Below are positions 32,939 through 41,884 of a DNA stretch of 64,000 nucleotides, one piece after another. The translations under genes were made by a program, and so were the position numbers. Below the pieces are notes generated by a model. That model saw nothing but the letters and a program-made list of their open reading frames with translations. It did no database searches and was not told the origin of the DNA. Position 1 is the stretch's first letter. Each line of letters opens with the position of its first letter. Origin of the DNA: Limosilactobacillus coleohominis 101-4-CHN (GTDB lineage: Bacteria; Bacillota; Bacilli; Lactobacillales; Lactobacillaceae); NCBI RefSeq assembly GCF_000161935.1, contig NZ_GG698803.1, positions 144,888-208,887 of the forward strand, given 5' to 3'.

Positions 32939-34783
32939 ATGCAAAAGTTAAAAATCAAGAATAATGAAGTTGCCTTTTATGCAGTCGGTGGACTGGGTGA
33001 AATCGGTAAAAATATGTACTGTGTGCAATTCCAAGATGAAATCGTCATTATTGATTGTGGGGTTCTTTTCCCCGAAGACGAGTTGCTTGGGGTGGACTAC
33101 GTTATTCAAAACTATGATTACTTAGTGGAAAATAAGGACAAAATTAAGGGGATTTTTATTACCCACGGTCATGAAGATCACATTGGTGGGCTACCGTTTT
33201 TCCTGCAAAAGGTCAATGCTCCAATTTATGCGGGGCCGTTTGCAATGTCCTTAATTAAGGGAAAGTTAGAGGAAAAACATTTACTCCGTGATGCAGAATT
33301 ACACGAAGTTGATGAATTTGATACGGTACATTTCAAGAAATTATGGGTTAGCTTCTTCAGAACTACGCACTCCATTCCAGATACGCTTGGGGTAGCAGTT
33401 CATACTCCACAAGGGACAATTGTCCAAACTGGGGATTTCAAATTTGATCTGACCCCGGTTGGTAATTTACCAGCACCTAACTTCCAACAAATGGCGAAAT
33501 TGGGTGAGGAAGGCGTCCTACTGTTGACTTCAGACTCCACAAACGCTGAACGACCACAGTTTACGAAGTCGGAACGGTGGGTCGATATTCATATTCGGCG
33601 GGTATTTGAACGAATTAAAGGACGGATTATCTTCGCGTCATTCGCTTCTAATGTCTACCGTCTCCGGGAAGCAGTGGATGTAGCCTTAAAACAAGGACGG
33701 AAGATTGCTGTTTTTGGGCGGAGCATGGAAAATGCTATTGAAGCTGGTCAACGGCTTGGATACTTGAAGATTCCGGAAAAGTCATTGATCGATCCAAATG
33801 AGATTAACTCCTATCCACCAGAAGAGGTTATGATTATGTGTACTGGTTCGCAGGGTGAACCCATGGCTGCGTTGAGCCGGATTGCTAATGGTAATCACCG
33901 GCAAATCAGTATTCAACCAGGAGACACCGTTGTCTTCTCCAGCAACCCGATTCCAGGAAACACCATTAGCGTAAATGCCCTCATTAATAAGTTAGAGGAA
34001 GACGGTGCGGAAGTTATTCATGGATACGTAAATAATATCCACACCTCTGGTCACGGTGGTCAGATTGATGAAGAATTAATGCTGCGCTTAATGAAGCCGA
34101 AGTTCTTTGCACCAGTTCATGGTGAGTTCCGGATGCAGAAGATCCATACCAAGCTAGCGCAACTGACGGGAGTACCGAAGGATCACTGTTTTATTTTGCA
34201 AAATGGTGATGTTTTAGCGCTGACCAAGGATACCTGTCGAATTGCTGATCATATTGATAGTATGGGCGACGTATATATTGATGGTCGAGACGTCAATGAT
34301 TCCGTTGGGAACCCTGAAATTCGTGAACGGCGGATGCTTTCAGAAGAAGGGGTTGTAACGGCGATTGCGGTAATTGATATGAAGGATAAGCAAATTGTGG
34401 CTGGTCCAGATATCGTTTCCCGTGGGTTCGTTTATATGCATGAATCGCAAGAGTTGATCAAGGCCGCTAATCATGAAGTTTTCTGGGCGCTCCTCAATAC
34501 CTTTAAGAACCATGCCCATGCGGACCGGCGAGCGATTAACCGTACGATTGTTAGTCGTTTACAAAAATTGCTTTACCAACGCACCGGACGTCGGCCAGTG
34601 ATTATTCCAATGGTTACGATTTTAAATGATGATGAACGGCGTAAAGAAGTCGGTAACCATCGTGAACATCATGGAAATGGCCACCGTCGGAATCATCGTA
34701 GTCATCGTCCACAAAAGGACGGTCAACGTCATTCCAAGGATAATTCTAAAGACTCCGCAAAAAAGACGCCGGTTACGGAATAG
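32939..34783 (+). CDS. rnj: Ribonuclease J
   Basis: A 614-residue metallo-beta-lactamase/beta-CASP ribonuclease for 5'-3' exonucleolytic and endonucleolytic RNA decay and maturation. The metal motif ITHGHEDHIGGLPF is intact, with further motifs SFFRTTHSIPD, QTGDFKFD, CTGSQGEPMAALSRIA and APVHGEFRM. It exceeds the usual 555-residue RNase J1 by a basic, His-rich C-terminal tail from about residue 570. The full HxHxDH motif favours J1 over the degenerate B. subtilis J2. Whether this is J1 or J2 in this genus I cannot tell. A 186-base leader precedes it, with a small TACCC/GGGTA hairpin. Confidence 0.9.
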   Translation: MQKLKIKNNEVAFYAVGGLGEIGKNMYCVQFQDEIVIIDCGVLFPEDELLGVDYVIQNYDYLVENKDKIKGIFITHGHEDHIGGLPFFLQKVNAPIYAGPFAMSLIKGKLEEKHLLRDAELHEVDEFDTVHFKKLWVSFFRTTHSIPDTLGVAVHTPQGTIVQTGDFKFDLTPVGNLPAPNFQQMAKLGEEGVLLLTSDSTNAERPQFTKSERWVDIHIRRVFERIKGRIIFASFASNVYRLREAVDVALKQGRKIAVFGRSMENAIEAGQRLGYLKIPEKSLIDPNEINSYPPEEVMIMCTGSQGEPMAALSRIANGNHRQISIQPGDTVVFSSNPIPGNTISVNALINKLEEDGAEVIHGYVNNIHTSGHGGQIDEELMLRLMKPKFFAPVHGEFRMQKIHTKLAQLTGVPKDHCFILQNGDVLALTKDTCRIADHIDSMGDVYIDGRDVNDSVGNPEIRERRMLSEEGVVTAIAVIDMKDKQIVAGPDIVSRGFVYMHESQELIKAANHEVFWALLNTFKNHAHADRRAINRTIVSRLQKLLYQRTGRRPVIIPMVTILNDDERRKEVGNHREHHGNGHRRNHRSHRPQKDGQRHSKDNSKDSAKKTPVTE

Positions 34784-34797
34784 TTATATAAAATAAT

Positions 34798-34834
34798 CCC
34801 CCAAGGTTGAAGACCCAACCTTGGGGGTGTTTTT
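34798..34834 (+). terminator. Terminator after the RNase J gene
   Basis: CCCCCAAGGTTG pairs with CAACCTTGGGGG around a 6-base loop, with a T-run after it. Confidence 0.92.
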
Positions 34835-34919
34835 ATACGCAATTTTAAATTAGGCTTTTGATTAGTTCCGTAGTTTGTTATTATCGAAGTAGCAATTATT
34901 TTTGAATGGAGGAACTAAA

Positions 34920-36143
34920 ATGTCAGGAAGAGATTACCTCCACATTTGGTACTTAGCTCAATCGGCAGTAATTTTATTCCTATTACTATTGATTGGCGCA
35001 TGGGAAGCTTATCATGGAATTCGCATGGTCGTTGTTATTATCCCGGTAGCGGTAATAATGCTGTTGGCAATTGTAAGTTCGATTTTAGATCAGCAACCCC
35101 ATTGGTTAGAATTAATTAATCGTTGGGTGCAGGCACTTTGCCAACCGCTGATTTTAACGGTAGTCTGGGGAATGGTAACACGGATCTTGATTGTCCGTTT
35201 ACAATTACCTGCTCGGGGCATTGTTGCGCTCGGGATGATTTATTATGTGGTCATGTTTGCACCATTTGCCAGCGAGATTGGTGGACAGTTGCAGTTGACA
35301 GTGGCTCGTATCTTTTATCTGTTCTGGTGGTTTAATACTGTTTTGGCGATGGAAATTGCCCTCCCGCTTAAGTTTACTGGCCCTCATGCCTTTGCTGTTT
35401 TGATCAGTACGGGAGCTGTTGGAGCGATTTCCTATTTTGTGATGGTAACGACGGTCATGCGGGCATGGAAGCTTTCGTGGCCAGGAATTAAGCCTCAATT
35501 TGGTTGGGGATTCAGCTGGATCGTGTTAGCAATTTTGATTATTGCTGACTTATGGTTTACAATCTGGAATGCTTACGGAACTGGTGACCGTTGGCAAACA
35601 GTGCTAACGTCATATCATTTAGTATGGAAACGACCAACCGGCACCTTTACGATGCAGGCTTTTGAAGCCGCTGTTGGTGAAGAAACACTGTGTCGATTTG
35701 GCTTTCTTGGTTGTTCATTATATGCATTTCGTAAATTTACCAACCGGATCCCATATGCGGTAGTGTTGAGCTCCGCGTTATTTGCCTTAATTCACTATTT
35801 CAATTTGTTTGGGCAGAGTTTTTCAATGACCACGGTTCAGGTACTAAGTGCTTTTTCACTAGGACTTTTTTATGCAGTGGTTTATCTTTATACTGGTCAA
35901 TTGTGGATTCCGATGCTGATGCATTTTCTTTTGGATTGGACCAGTTTCACGGCTTCAAATTCAACCATGATGAGTGGAAATGCTGGAGCGATGGATTGGC
36001 TGACGTTAGTGCTTCAAATGATTCTTTTTATCGCAATCACTATTTGGATGATGTTTGGAAAGCGTCGTCATGTGATGAAACGTCATGCAGACCGGTTGAT
36101 CGGCGAAGATCAACATTTTGGTTTTCGACTTGAGTTTAATTAA
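34920..36143 (+). CDS. CPBP family intramembrane metalloprotease
   Basis: A 407-residue membrane protein. Several N-terminal hydrophobic segments precede a C-terminal CPBP (Abi/Rce1) domain with the three motifs: EETLCRFGF, HYFNLF and HFLLDW. Relatives cleave CAAX-type or other membrane proteins; in lactobacilli some protect against bacteriocins. The specific role is unknown. The start at 34920 follows GGAGG; the ATG at 34902 has none. Confidence 0.85.
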   Translation: MSGRDYLHIWYLAQSAVILFLLLLIGAWEAYHGIRMVVVIIPVAVIMLLAIVSSILDQQPHWLELINRWVQALCQPLILTVVWGMVTRILIVRLQLPARGIVALGMIYYVVMFAPFASEIGGQLQLTVARIFYLFWWFNTVLAMEIALPLKFTGPHAFAVLISTGAVGAISYFVMVTTVMRAWKLSWPGIKPQFGWGFSWIVLAILIIADLWFTIWNAYGTGDRWQTVLTSYHLVWKRPTGTFTMQAFEAAVGEETLCRFGFLGCSLYAFRKFTNRIPYAVVLSSALFALIHYFNLFGQSFSMTTVQVLSAFSLGLFYAVVYLYTGQLWIPMLMHFLLDWTSFTASNSTMMSGNAGAMDWLTLVLQMILFIAITIWMMFGKRRHVMKRHADRLIGEDQHFGFRLEFN

Positions 36144-36144
36144 T

Positions 36145-36182
36145 AAAACAACCTTCAGACTTGAGGTCTGAAGGTTGTTTTT
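36145..36182. terminator. Bidirectional terminator, CPBP gene and multicopper oxidase
   Basis: AAAACAACCTTCAGAC and GTCTGAAGGTTGTTTT are perfect arms around a 5-base loop; A-run and T-run serve both strands. Confidence 0.93.
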
Positions 36183-36197
36183 AGTTATAAAGGAGTA

Positions 36198-37733
36198 TTA
36201 CATGGTTTCGCCCATTTTCTTGTATGAATCCATTCCCCCTAACCAGAGTTGATCCATTGGAACGCCACGTTCTTCTGCAAAGGCCTTCATTAGGGTCATA
36301 TGGTTCATGAGGTGATATTGTTTATCTGGATTCTTTGGATCGATGACCTTGATTTGTGCCATCATTCCACCATCTTCGTGTTCAATGATGTGGCAATGAT
36401 ACATGAAGACGCCGGGAACGTTGAACCAAACTTTAATGCGGACGTGTTCTTGCGGATTGACAACCACCGTATCTTTAAGCCCTGTTTCGTTTGGTAATGG
36501 GTCATGACCATTTCTGGAAATTACTGTAAATGCACAGCCGTGCATGTGATATGGGTGAATCATTCCTGGACGGTCGTTGGTATTTTCGATGTCCCAGATT
36601 TGTACCTTATTCATTGGCATTTCGTAATCGATTCGATCCATTTTAAATTTCTTTCCATTCATCGCTACTGATTCATCACAGCCATCAAGAGTTACGTAGT
36701 GAATTCCAAGGCCAGGATCTACTGCAGGATCAGGGGTAGTGAAAAGCTGATCCGGAATTTTAGTATTGTCTGGTGTAAATTGGTGGATCCGGAAATGAAT
36801 AAGTGGGGTGTCATCACTGTACAAGATAACTTCATCACCTGGTTGATAGTTACCAAAGTCCACCACGATTTCTTGCCGTTCCGCTGCGGTAATCATTAGT
36901 TTGTTCATTTTAACTGGGCGGGGAAGGAGACTAAGATCACCAGCAATTTGGGTAAATGGTAAGTCATCAGAAAAGTGGAGCCGCCATTCACGACGGTTTG
37001 CCCCGTCAAGAAAACGGAGACGGACTTTCTGTGTTGTAACGTCAAAATAGGGATTAATCGTACCATTGATCATTGGGGTTGGTCCCATTACGCCATCGGG
37101 ATCATAATCTGCACGGTAGTCCCATTGATTATCTTCGTGGAAACGGCGATCTTGGAGAATCACCGGAATATCATCAACACCATAATTCCGTGGTAATGGT
37201 AAGGCAGCTTCGTGATCATCTTGAACAATCGCGGCAGCGGCGAGACCATGCCATACTTGTTCCGCAGTGGATGGACATGGGTGGGCATGCAGCCAAACCA
37301 TCGCGGCCGGTTGGTTGATCTTAAAAGTGATGTCGCGGCTTTCACCTGGGTAGACCGGTGCATGACAACCACCGTCTTCAATTGGCCCCGGGATGGCTAA
37401 TCCATGCCAGTGGAAAGTGGTTACTTCCGGTAGATGGTTGACAAGGTGCATATGAATGGTTTTACCCTTTTTGAAGATTACGGTTTTACCTAGTAAGGGA
37501 GCATTATATCCCCACGTTTTGGTTTTAGTGCCTGGTAACAGTTGAACGGCCCCAGTTTGTGCGGTAATCGTGTAGTACATATCGGTAGCAGTTTCCTGGT
37601 CAGGCTGCAGAATTTCTGGAATATTTAATGGCTGTTGCGGCGTTGCAGGTTCTTCCAGTGGAACGTAGCCACCATCGTGATAGTCATAGGCAGGTTCATC
37701 ATAAAAATATTGATCAATAATTTGGTGTGTCAT
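36198..37733 (-). CDS. Multicopper oxidase
   Basis: A 511-residue laccase-like oxidase with three cupredoxin domains. All four copper motifs are present: HWHG (residues 108-111), HAHP (149-152), HPYHMHG near the C terminus and HCHIIEHEDGGMM at its end, with the type 1 Cys and axial Met. No signal peptide or Tat motif is seen, so it may be cytoplasmic. Relatives oxidise phenols, bilirubin, Cu(I) or Mn(II), and some in lactobacilli are reported to degrade biogenic amines. AAGGAGG lies before the start. It neighbours stress and metal transport genes. Confidence 0.92.
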   Translation of the reverse strand: MTHQIIDQYFYDEPAYDYHDGGYVPLEEPATPQQPLNIPEILQPDQETATDMYYTITAQTGAVQLLPGTKTKTWGYNAPLLGKTVIFKKGKTIHMHLVNHLPEVTTFHWHGLAIPGPIEDGGCHAPVYPGESRDITFKINQPAAMVWLHAHPCPSTAEQVWHGLAAAAIVQDDHEAALPLPRNYGVDDIPVILQDRRFHEDNQWDYRADYDPDGVMGPTPMINGTINPYFDVTTQKVRLRFLDGANRREWRLHFSDDLPFTQIAGDLSLLPRPVKMNKLMITAAERQEIVVDFGNYQPGDEVILYSDDTPLIHFRIHQFTPDNTKIPDQLFTTPDPAVDPGLGIHYVTLDGCDESVAMNGKKFKMDRIDYEMPMNKVQIWDIENTNDRPGMIHPYHMHGCAFTVISRNGHDPLPNETGLKDTVVVNPQEHVRIKVWFNVPGVFMYHCHIIEHEDGGMMAQIKVIDPKNPDKQYHLMNHMTLMKAFAEERGVPMDQLWLGGMDSYKKMGETM

Positions 37734-37946
37734 TTAAATTCCTCCTTAGATGATTACAAATTTATCATACTACGATTCGCAAATTTTGTTAGAATTATTT
37801 TGTGCTTTTTAAAAAAGGTTTAGGTAGTGCTAAAAAATATCATTTACAAAACGAAAATAAGTAGTAGTATGGTTATTGAAAACATGTTGAAATCGGTTGA
37901 TTGCAATAATGGTCAGACTGATTTGTGAAGAGAGGGGAAAACAACG

Positions 37947-38414
37947 ATGTTTGAAATTAAGCCAAAGACATTTAAAAAAATCCTGGTAGGAGTTGATGAT
38001 GCTCCTGATGCGCGGGCAGCATTCTCATATGCCGTTGATAAGGCTAAGCGAGACGGTGCCGAATTAGGGATTGTTTCAGTTTATGAAACCAATGATGTGA
38101 ATGTCTACCAGGCCTTAGATAAAGACTATGTTCACTCTAGTCGTGAAGAATTAAAACAACGCATCAATGAATATGTTGAAGCCGCCATTGATTACGGGGT
38201 TGACCCAAAGAAGATTACCGCAATTATTGATGAAGGCGACCGTCCAGCTGAACGGATTTGTAATCACGTTATTCCCGAATTTCACCCGGATCTCTTAATT
38301 GTTGGTTCAATTGGTAAACCAGGTAACCGCCACACAGTAGGCTCACAAGCTTCCTACATGGTTAAGCATTCTGGAACCTCTGTTTTTGTGATTAGAACCG
38401 ATTCAGAAGAATAA
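37947..38414 (+). CDS. Universal stress protein, UspA family
   Basis: A 155-residue single-domain Usp protein with the N-terminal KKILVGVDDAPDARAAFSYA and the ATP-binding-type C-terminal motif LLIVGSIGKPGNRHTVGSQASYMVKHS (read as Gx2Gx9GS). It probably binds ATP and helps survival under stress. GAGGGG lies before the ATG. It is followed by a terminator and is monocistronic. Confidence 0.9.
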   Translation: MFEIKPKTFKKILVGVDDAPDARAAFSYAVDKAKRDGAELGIVSVYETNDVNVYQALDKDYVHSSREELKQRINEYVEAAIDYGVDPKKITAIIDEGDRPAERICNHVIPEFHPDLLIVGSIGKPGNRHTVGSQASYMVKHSGTSVFVIRTDSEE

Positions 38415-38435
38415 TAGTTAAATTAATCTGTGATT

Positions 38436-38469
38436 AAAAAACGTTGTCGCAGTGCAGACAACGTTTTTT
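38436..38469 (+). terminator. Terminator after the Usp gene
   Basis: AAAAAACGTTGTC and GACAACGTTTTTT are perfect arms around an 8-base loop. Confidence 0.93.
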
Positions 38470-38587
38470 ATATGCAATCATAATTTAAAACTGTTCTAAA
38501 AGATTTGGAATTTTAATTTAAAAAACTTTATTTTATAAATGTTTAAATTATAATGATTCTAAAAAATATGTTAAGGGAGTTAGCAAA

Positions 38588-39271
38588 ATGGCAAAGAAAA
38601 TGTCATTGTCACAAAAGATTAACGTTCTGCGGGCGACGGTAATGGGAGCCAATGATGGTATTATTTCCGTTGCGGCGATTGTCATTGGGGTGGCAGCCGC
38701 TACTAATAATAGCTATTCAATCCTCATTGCGGGACTGTCAGGAAGCCTTGCGGGGACAATCTCGATGTGTATGGGTGAGTATGTTTCGGTTAGCAGTGAA
38801 AAGGATTCGCAAAGAAAGGCCATTGCTGAAGAAAAAGAGCGTTTGAAGCTGAATTTTGCTGGTGAATATGACTATGTCAAACAAAAATACCTGGATCAAG
38901 ATATTGATCCAAAATTAGCTGAACAAGCGACGAAAGAATTAATGGATAAGGATGCATTAGCGACGGGTGTTCAGGAGCGGTATGGTTTTAATCCGCGTGA
39001 ATTTACTAGTCCCTATGCAGCAGCCATTTCATCGTTTATTTCATTTCCACTGGGGTCTATTTTACCGATGCTTGCCGTAACCCTCTTTCCACCCAAGCAA
39101 CGAATTGTGGCCACGGTGATCGCGGTTACCATTGCCCTGGTTATTACCGGTTATTTAGCGGCGGTATTGGGGGATAATCCACGGCGAACAAAGTCGGTGG
39201 TGCGAAATACCATTTCAGGATTATTGACAATGGGAGTAACGTTCCTGATTGGAATGCTCTTAAAACGCTAG
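38588..39271 (+). CDS. VIT1/CCC1 family iron/manganese transporter, first copy
   Basis: A 227-residue membrane protein of the VIT family (vacuolar iron transporter type), with an N-terminal helix pair (GANDGIISVAAIVIGVAAAT), a central hydrophilic metal-binding region rich in Glu (about 70-125) and three C-terminal membrane segments. It would export Fe2+ or Mn2+ from the cytoplasm. A homologous copy follows 17 bases later. A -10 TATAAT stands upstream at about 38545-38555. Confidence 0.87.
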   Translation: MAKKMSLSQKINVLRATVMGANDGIISVAAIVIGVAAATNNSYSILIAGLSGSLAGTISMCMGEYVSVSSEKDSQRKAIAEEKERLKLNFAGEYDYVKQKYLDQDIDPKLAEQATKELMDKDALATGVQERYGFNPREFTSPYAAAISSFISFPLGSILPMLAVTLFPPKQRIVATVIAVTIALVITGYLAAVLGDNPRRTKSVVRNTISGLLTMGVTFLIGMLLKR

Positions 39272-39288
39272 TGGAGGAATAATGAGCA

Positions 39289-39984
39289 ATGGATATTAAA
39301 AAAACGAAGAAGCAAAAGCAGATCATGCAAGAGAAGTTGAATACTTTGCGTGCGGGAGTGTTAGGGTCGAATGATGGTATTTTAACGGTTGTTGGAGTGC
39401 TAGTTTCGGTAGCGGCGGCGACAACTGACAAGTTTACAATTTTTATTGCGGGCTTATCTGATTTATTAGCCTGTGCTTTTTCTATGGCGTGTGGTGAGTA
39501 TGCTTCAGTTAGTACTCAAAAGGATACTGAAACCTCAGCTGTGGATCGAGAAAGCCAACTGTTAAAGGCCGCATATCAAGATGAATTGGACGCAGTCACG
39601 CGGCATTACATGAATAAGGGAGTTTCGAAAAAAACTTCTACAGCGATTGCCAAAGATTTGTTGGATAAAAAACCATTAGAAACGATGGTGCGGGTAAAGT
39701 ATGATATTGAACTAGGGCATTATTTAAATCCATGGGATGCAGCTTTTGCATCCTTGTTTGCGGCTGCAGCTGGGGGATTATTACCATTAATGGCGATGAC
39801 CTTTGTTCCAGGAACAGTTGCCAAATGGTCAATGACAATTTTAGCGGTGGCTTTAACTAGTGCACTGACCGGATTTATCAGTTCTAAATTAGGTAACGGA
39901 CTGGTTAAATTAGCAGTTATTCGTAATATTGTGATTGGTTTGATTACCATTACAATCCACTATGGAGTCGGTAAGTTATTCTAA
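39289..39984 (+). CDS. VIT1/CCC1 family iron/manganese transporter, second copy
   Basis: A 231-residue paralogue of the preceding gene, with the same GSNDGILTVVGVLVSVAAATT start, acidic middle part and C-terminal membrane segments. The two are clearly diverged in sequence. GGAGG lies 11 bases before the ATG and overlaps the end of the first gene. A tandem arrangement suggests a heteromeric exporter or two metal specificities; neither is shown. Confidence 0.87.
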   Translation: MDIKKTKKQKQIMQEKLNTLRAGVLGSNDGILTVVGVLVSVAAATTDKFTIFIAGLSDLLACAFSMACGEYASVSTQKDTETSAVDRESQLLKAAYQDELDAVTRHYMNKGVSKKTSTAIAKDLLDKKPLETMVRVKYDIELGHYLNPWDAAFASLFAAAAGGLLPLMAMTFVPGTVAKWSMTILAVALTSALTGFISSKLGNGLVKLAVIRNIVIGLITITIHYGVGKLF

Positions 39985-39988
39985 TAAT

Positions 39989-40036
39989 AAAAGGCGGTTA
40001 TGAGCATAATTCAACGAATTCTCATAACCGCCTTTT
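39989..40036. terminator. Bidirectional terminator between VIT and CDF genes
   Basis: AAAAGGCGGTTATGAG pairs perfectly with CTCATAACCGCCTTTT around a 16-base loop. It is shared with the converging CDF gene. Confidence 0.93.
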
Positions 40037-40046
40037 GTGTTTGGTT

Positions 40047-40952
40047 TTATTGACATAGATGAATTTCATCATCGTTGGTATCAAACAGCTCTTCATTTTG
40101 TCCCCGTTTGCATTCCGCTTGCAGGGTAACATGACTAATGTTGTATTTAGTTGTTAGCAATTTTTCAATTTGATGATAGATCTGTTCGCATTCACTGATT
40201 TTCATGTCTTGGCAATTAATGTGAGCTGAAAAGATAATCCGGTGTTCATCCATTGACCATGCATGAATATGATGAATGTTTTCCACACCATCGATGGCCA
40301 AAATATCTTTTTCAATGGCTGCATAATCAAGCTTTGGTGCTGATTGCATTAAAATTTCAATGGTCTTTTTAATAATGGGCCATGCTTCAAATGCAATGTA
40401 AAGGGCTACGGCAATCGTCAGTAGTGGGTCTAGCCATGGAACGTTAACGTACATTAGGATAATGGCACCAATGATCACGGCGACTGAGGAAAGACTATCA
40501 CTCAGGACATGGAGATAAGTTGCCTTGATATTGAGACTATCATGACTACCTTCGTGCAGCAGAACTGCCGATAATAAATTGGCGATTAAGCCGACAACGG
40601 CAACAATTAACATTACTCTACCATTAATGTGAGTAGGCTTTTCCAAGCGTTGAATCGCTTCGACGATCAAAAAAATCGACATTACAATTAAAAAGAGGGC
40701 ATTGAGAAACGCCGAGAGAATTTCAGCCCGTCGGTATCCGAAAGTTCGCCGACTATTTTCCGACCGTCCTGAAATGGTTTGGGCCACATAGCCCATCACA
40801 ATGGATAGCGAGTCGCCAAGATTATGAAAAGCATCTGATAACAATGCAAGACTACCGGAAACGACTCCCCCAATGATTTCCACAACCGTAATGGTGGCAT
40901 TTAATAGCGTCACAGCTAAGAATCTGCGACCATTAATTTCCCGTTTATTCAT
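40047..40952 (-). CDS. Cation diffusion facilitator, CzcD-like metal exporter
   Basis: A 301-residue CDF transporter with six membrane segments and a C-terminal cytoplasmic ferredoxin-like domain. The metal-site pattern HNLGDSLS in the second segment (SDAFHNLGDSL) and HVLSDSLSS in the fifth match the Zn2+/H+ exporters of the CzcD group (HxxxD twice). It would export Zn2+ or a similar ion. The frame opens at a TTG (40970), but AAGGAG fits the ATG at 40952. It is divergent from a DtxR-type gene, with a palindrome between them. Confidence 0.88.
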   Translation of the reverse strand: MNKREINGRRFLAVTLLNATITVVEIIGGVVSGSLALLSDAFHNLGDSLSIVMGYVAQTISGRSENSRRTFGYRRAEILSAFLNALFLIVMSIFLIVEAIQRLEKPTHINGRVMLIVAVVGLIANLLSAVLLHEGSHDSLNIKATYLHVLSDSLSSVAVIIGAIILMYVNVPWLDPLLTIAVALYIAFEAWPIIKKTIEILMQSAPKLDYAAIEKDILAIDGVENIHHIHAWSMDEHRIIFSAHINCQDMKISECEQIYHQIEKLLTTKYNISHVTLQAECKRGQNEELFDTNDDEIHLCQ

Positions 40953-40987
40953 GAATGGTTGCTCCTTCAATTAAATTTATAACAAAA

Positions 40988-41007
40988 AAGTTAGGTTCTC
41001 CAAACTT
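40988..41007. promoter_or_regulatory. Palindrome between the CDF and DtxR genes, candidate metalloregulator operator
   Basis: AAGTTAGGTTCTCCAAACTT is an imperfect inverted repeat (7 of 10 positions pair) 35 bases before the CDF start. Its GTTAGG/CCAAAC layout resembles DtxR-family operators. Binding by the neighbouring DtxR-type protein is inferred. Confidence 0.4.
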
Positions 41008-41087
41008 GCTGCCTTAATTATATGATATAATCATTTTGTGTTCAACTAAAAAAGTAAATTAAAACGAAAGAAGGCTGATGGCGATAA

Positions 41088-41743
41088 ATGACGCCAATGA
41101 AAGAGGATTACCTCAAAATTATCTTTGAACTTGGCGGAGGCAAAAAAAGGTCTCCAATAAAGATATTTCACTCGGTTTAGGGATTGCTGCCGGTTCCGTT
41201 ACCGAAATGATTACTAAGCTGTCTGATGAAGGCTTAGTAGCGCATGAACCTTACGCGGGAATTTCGTTGACTCCAAAGGGCACTCAACTAGCTGCAGAAT
41301 TAGTCCGCAAACATCGCCTTTGGGAAACCTTCCTGGTTGATAAATTGGGGTATGATGTTGCGGACGTCCATCCTGAAGCGGAGGTCTTGGAACATAAAAC
41401 GAGTGATCGTTTAGCGACTGCACTCGATGACTTCTTAGGGCATCCTGAAAATTGTCCGCATGGCGGGGTTATTCCGTCCGCGGCAGGAGACTTTTCTGAC
41501 GTTGGTCACCGTTTGTTAGCAGATGGCAAAGATGGCGAAGAAGTTGTGATTGAACGCTTCTTAGATAACCATGAATTGTTGACGTATTTAGCAGATTTGG
41601 GATTGAATTTGCATGACCATTTGAAAATTATCAAACATGAGCCTTTCGAAGGGCCAATTGTTGTGGAACGAGTCCATGATCAACGCCAAATTATGGTTTC
41701 ATTTAAGGCTTCCCACAATATTTTTATTAACGAAGTTAAGTGA
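41088..41743 (+). pseudogene. DtxR/MntR family metalloregulator, frameshifted at an A7 run
   Basis: From the ATG at 41088 the frame reads MTPMKEDYLKIIFELGGG and then runs into a stop at 41178. The DtxR helix-turn-helix continues in the next frame (KVSNKDISLGLGIAAGSVTEMI, then TKLSDEGLV) to 41743. The break is in a run of seven A at 41142-41148. One more A, or a -1 slip on it, restores about 218 residues with a metal-binding dimerisation domain and a C-terminal FeoA/SH3-like part. Family members repress metal uptake genes with Mn2+ or Fe2+. Only a fragment from the ATG at 41207 reads through otherwise. It may be a true pseudogene, expressed by slippage, or a sequencing error. Confidence 0.83.
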
Positions 41744-41784
41744 TGGGGTCCTAAGCGTGGGCAGCTAAACAATAAAACATTATG

Positions 41785-41813
41785 AAGGGGCGGCATTATT
41801 CCGCTCCTTTTTA
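41785..41813 (+). terminator. Terminator after the DtxR-type gene
   Basis: GGGGCGG and CCGCTCC form a 7-bp stem with one G-T pair around a 7-base loop, followed by a T-rich run. Confidence 0.8.
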
Positions 41814-41884
41814 TTAGATAAAGCTATCATTTTACAAATAAAACGGGCATAATGAATGGTGGTTAAAGGAAAGGTGGTTGTAAG

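Noticed and set aside
41207-41743. A separate 178-residue gene starting at 41207
   Set aside because: It lacks the DNA-binding helix of its family and has no ribosome binding site; it is the rear part of the frameshifted DtxR gene.
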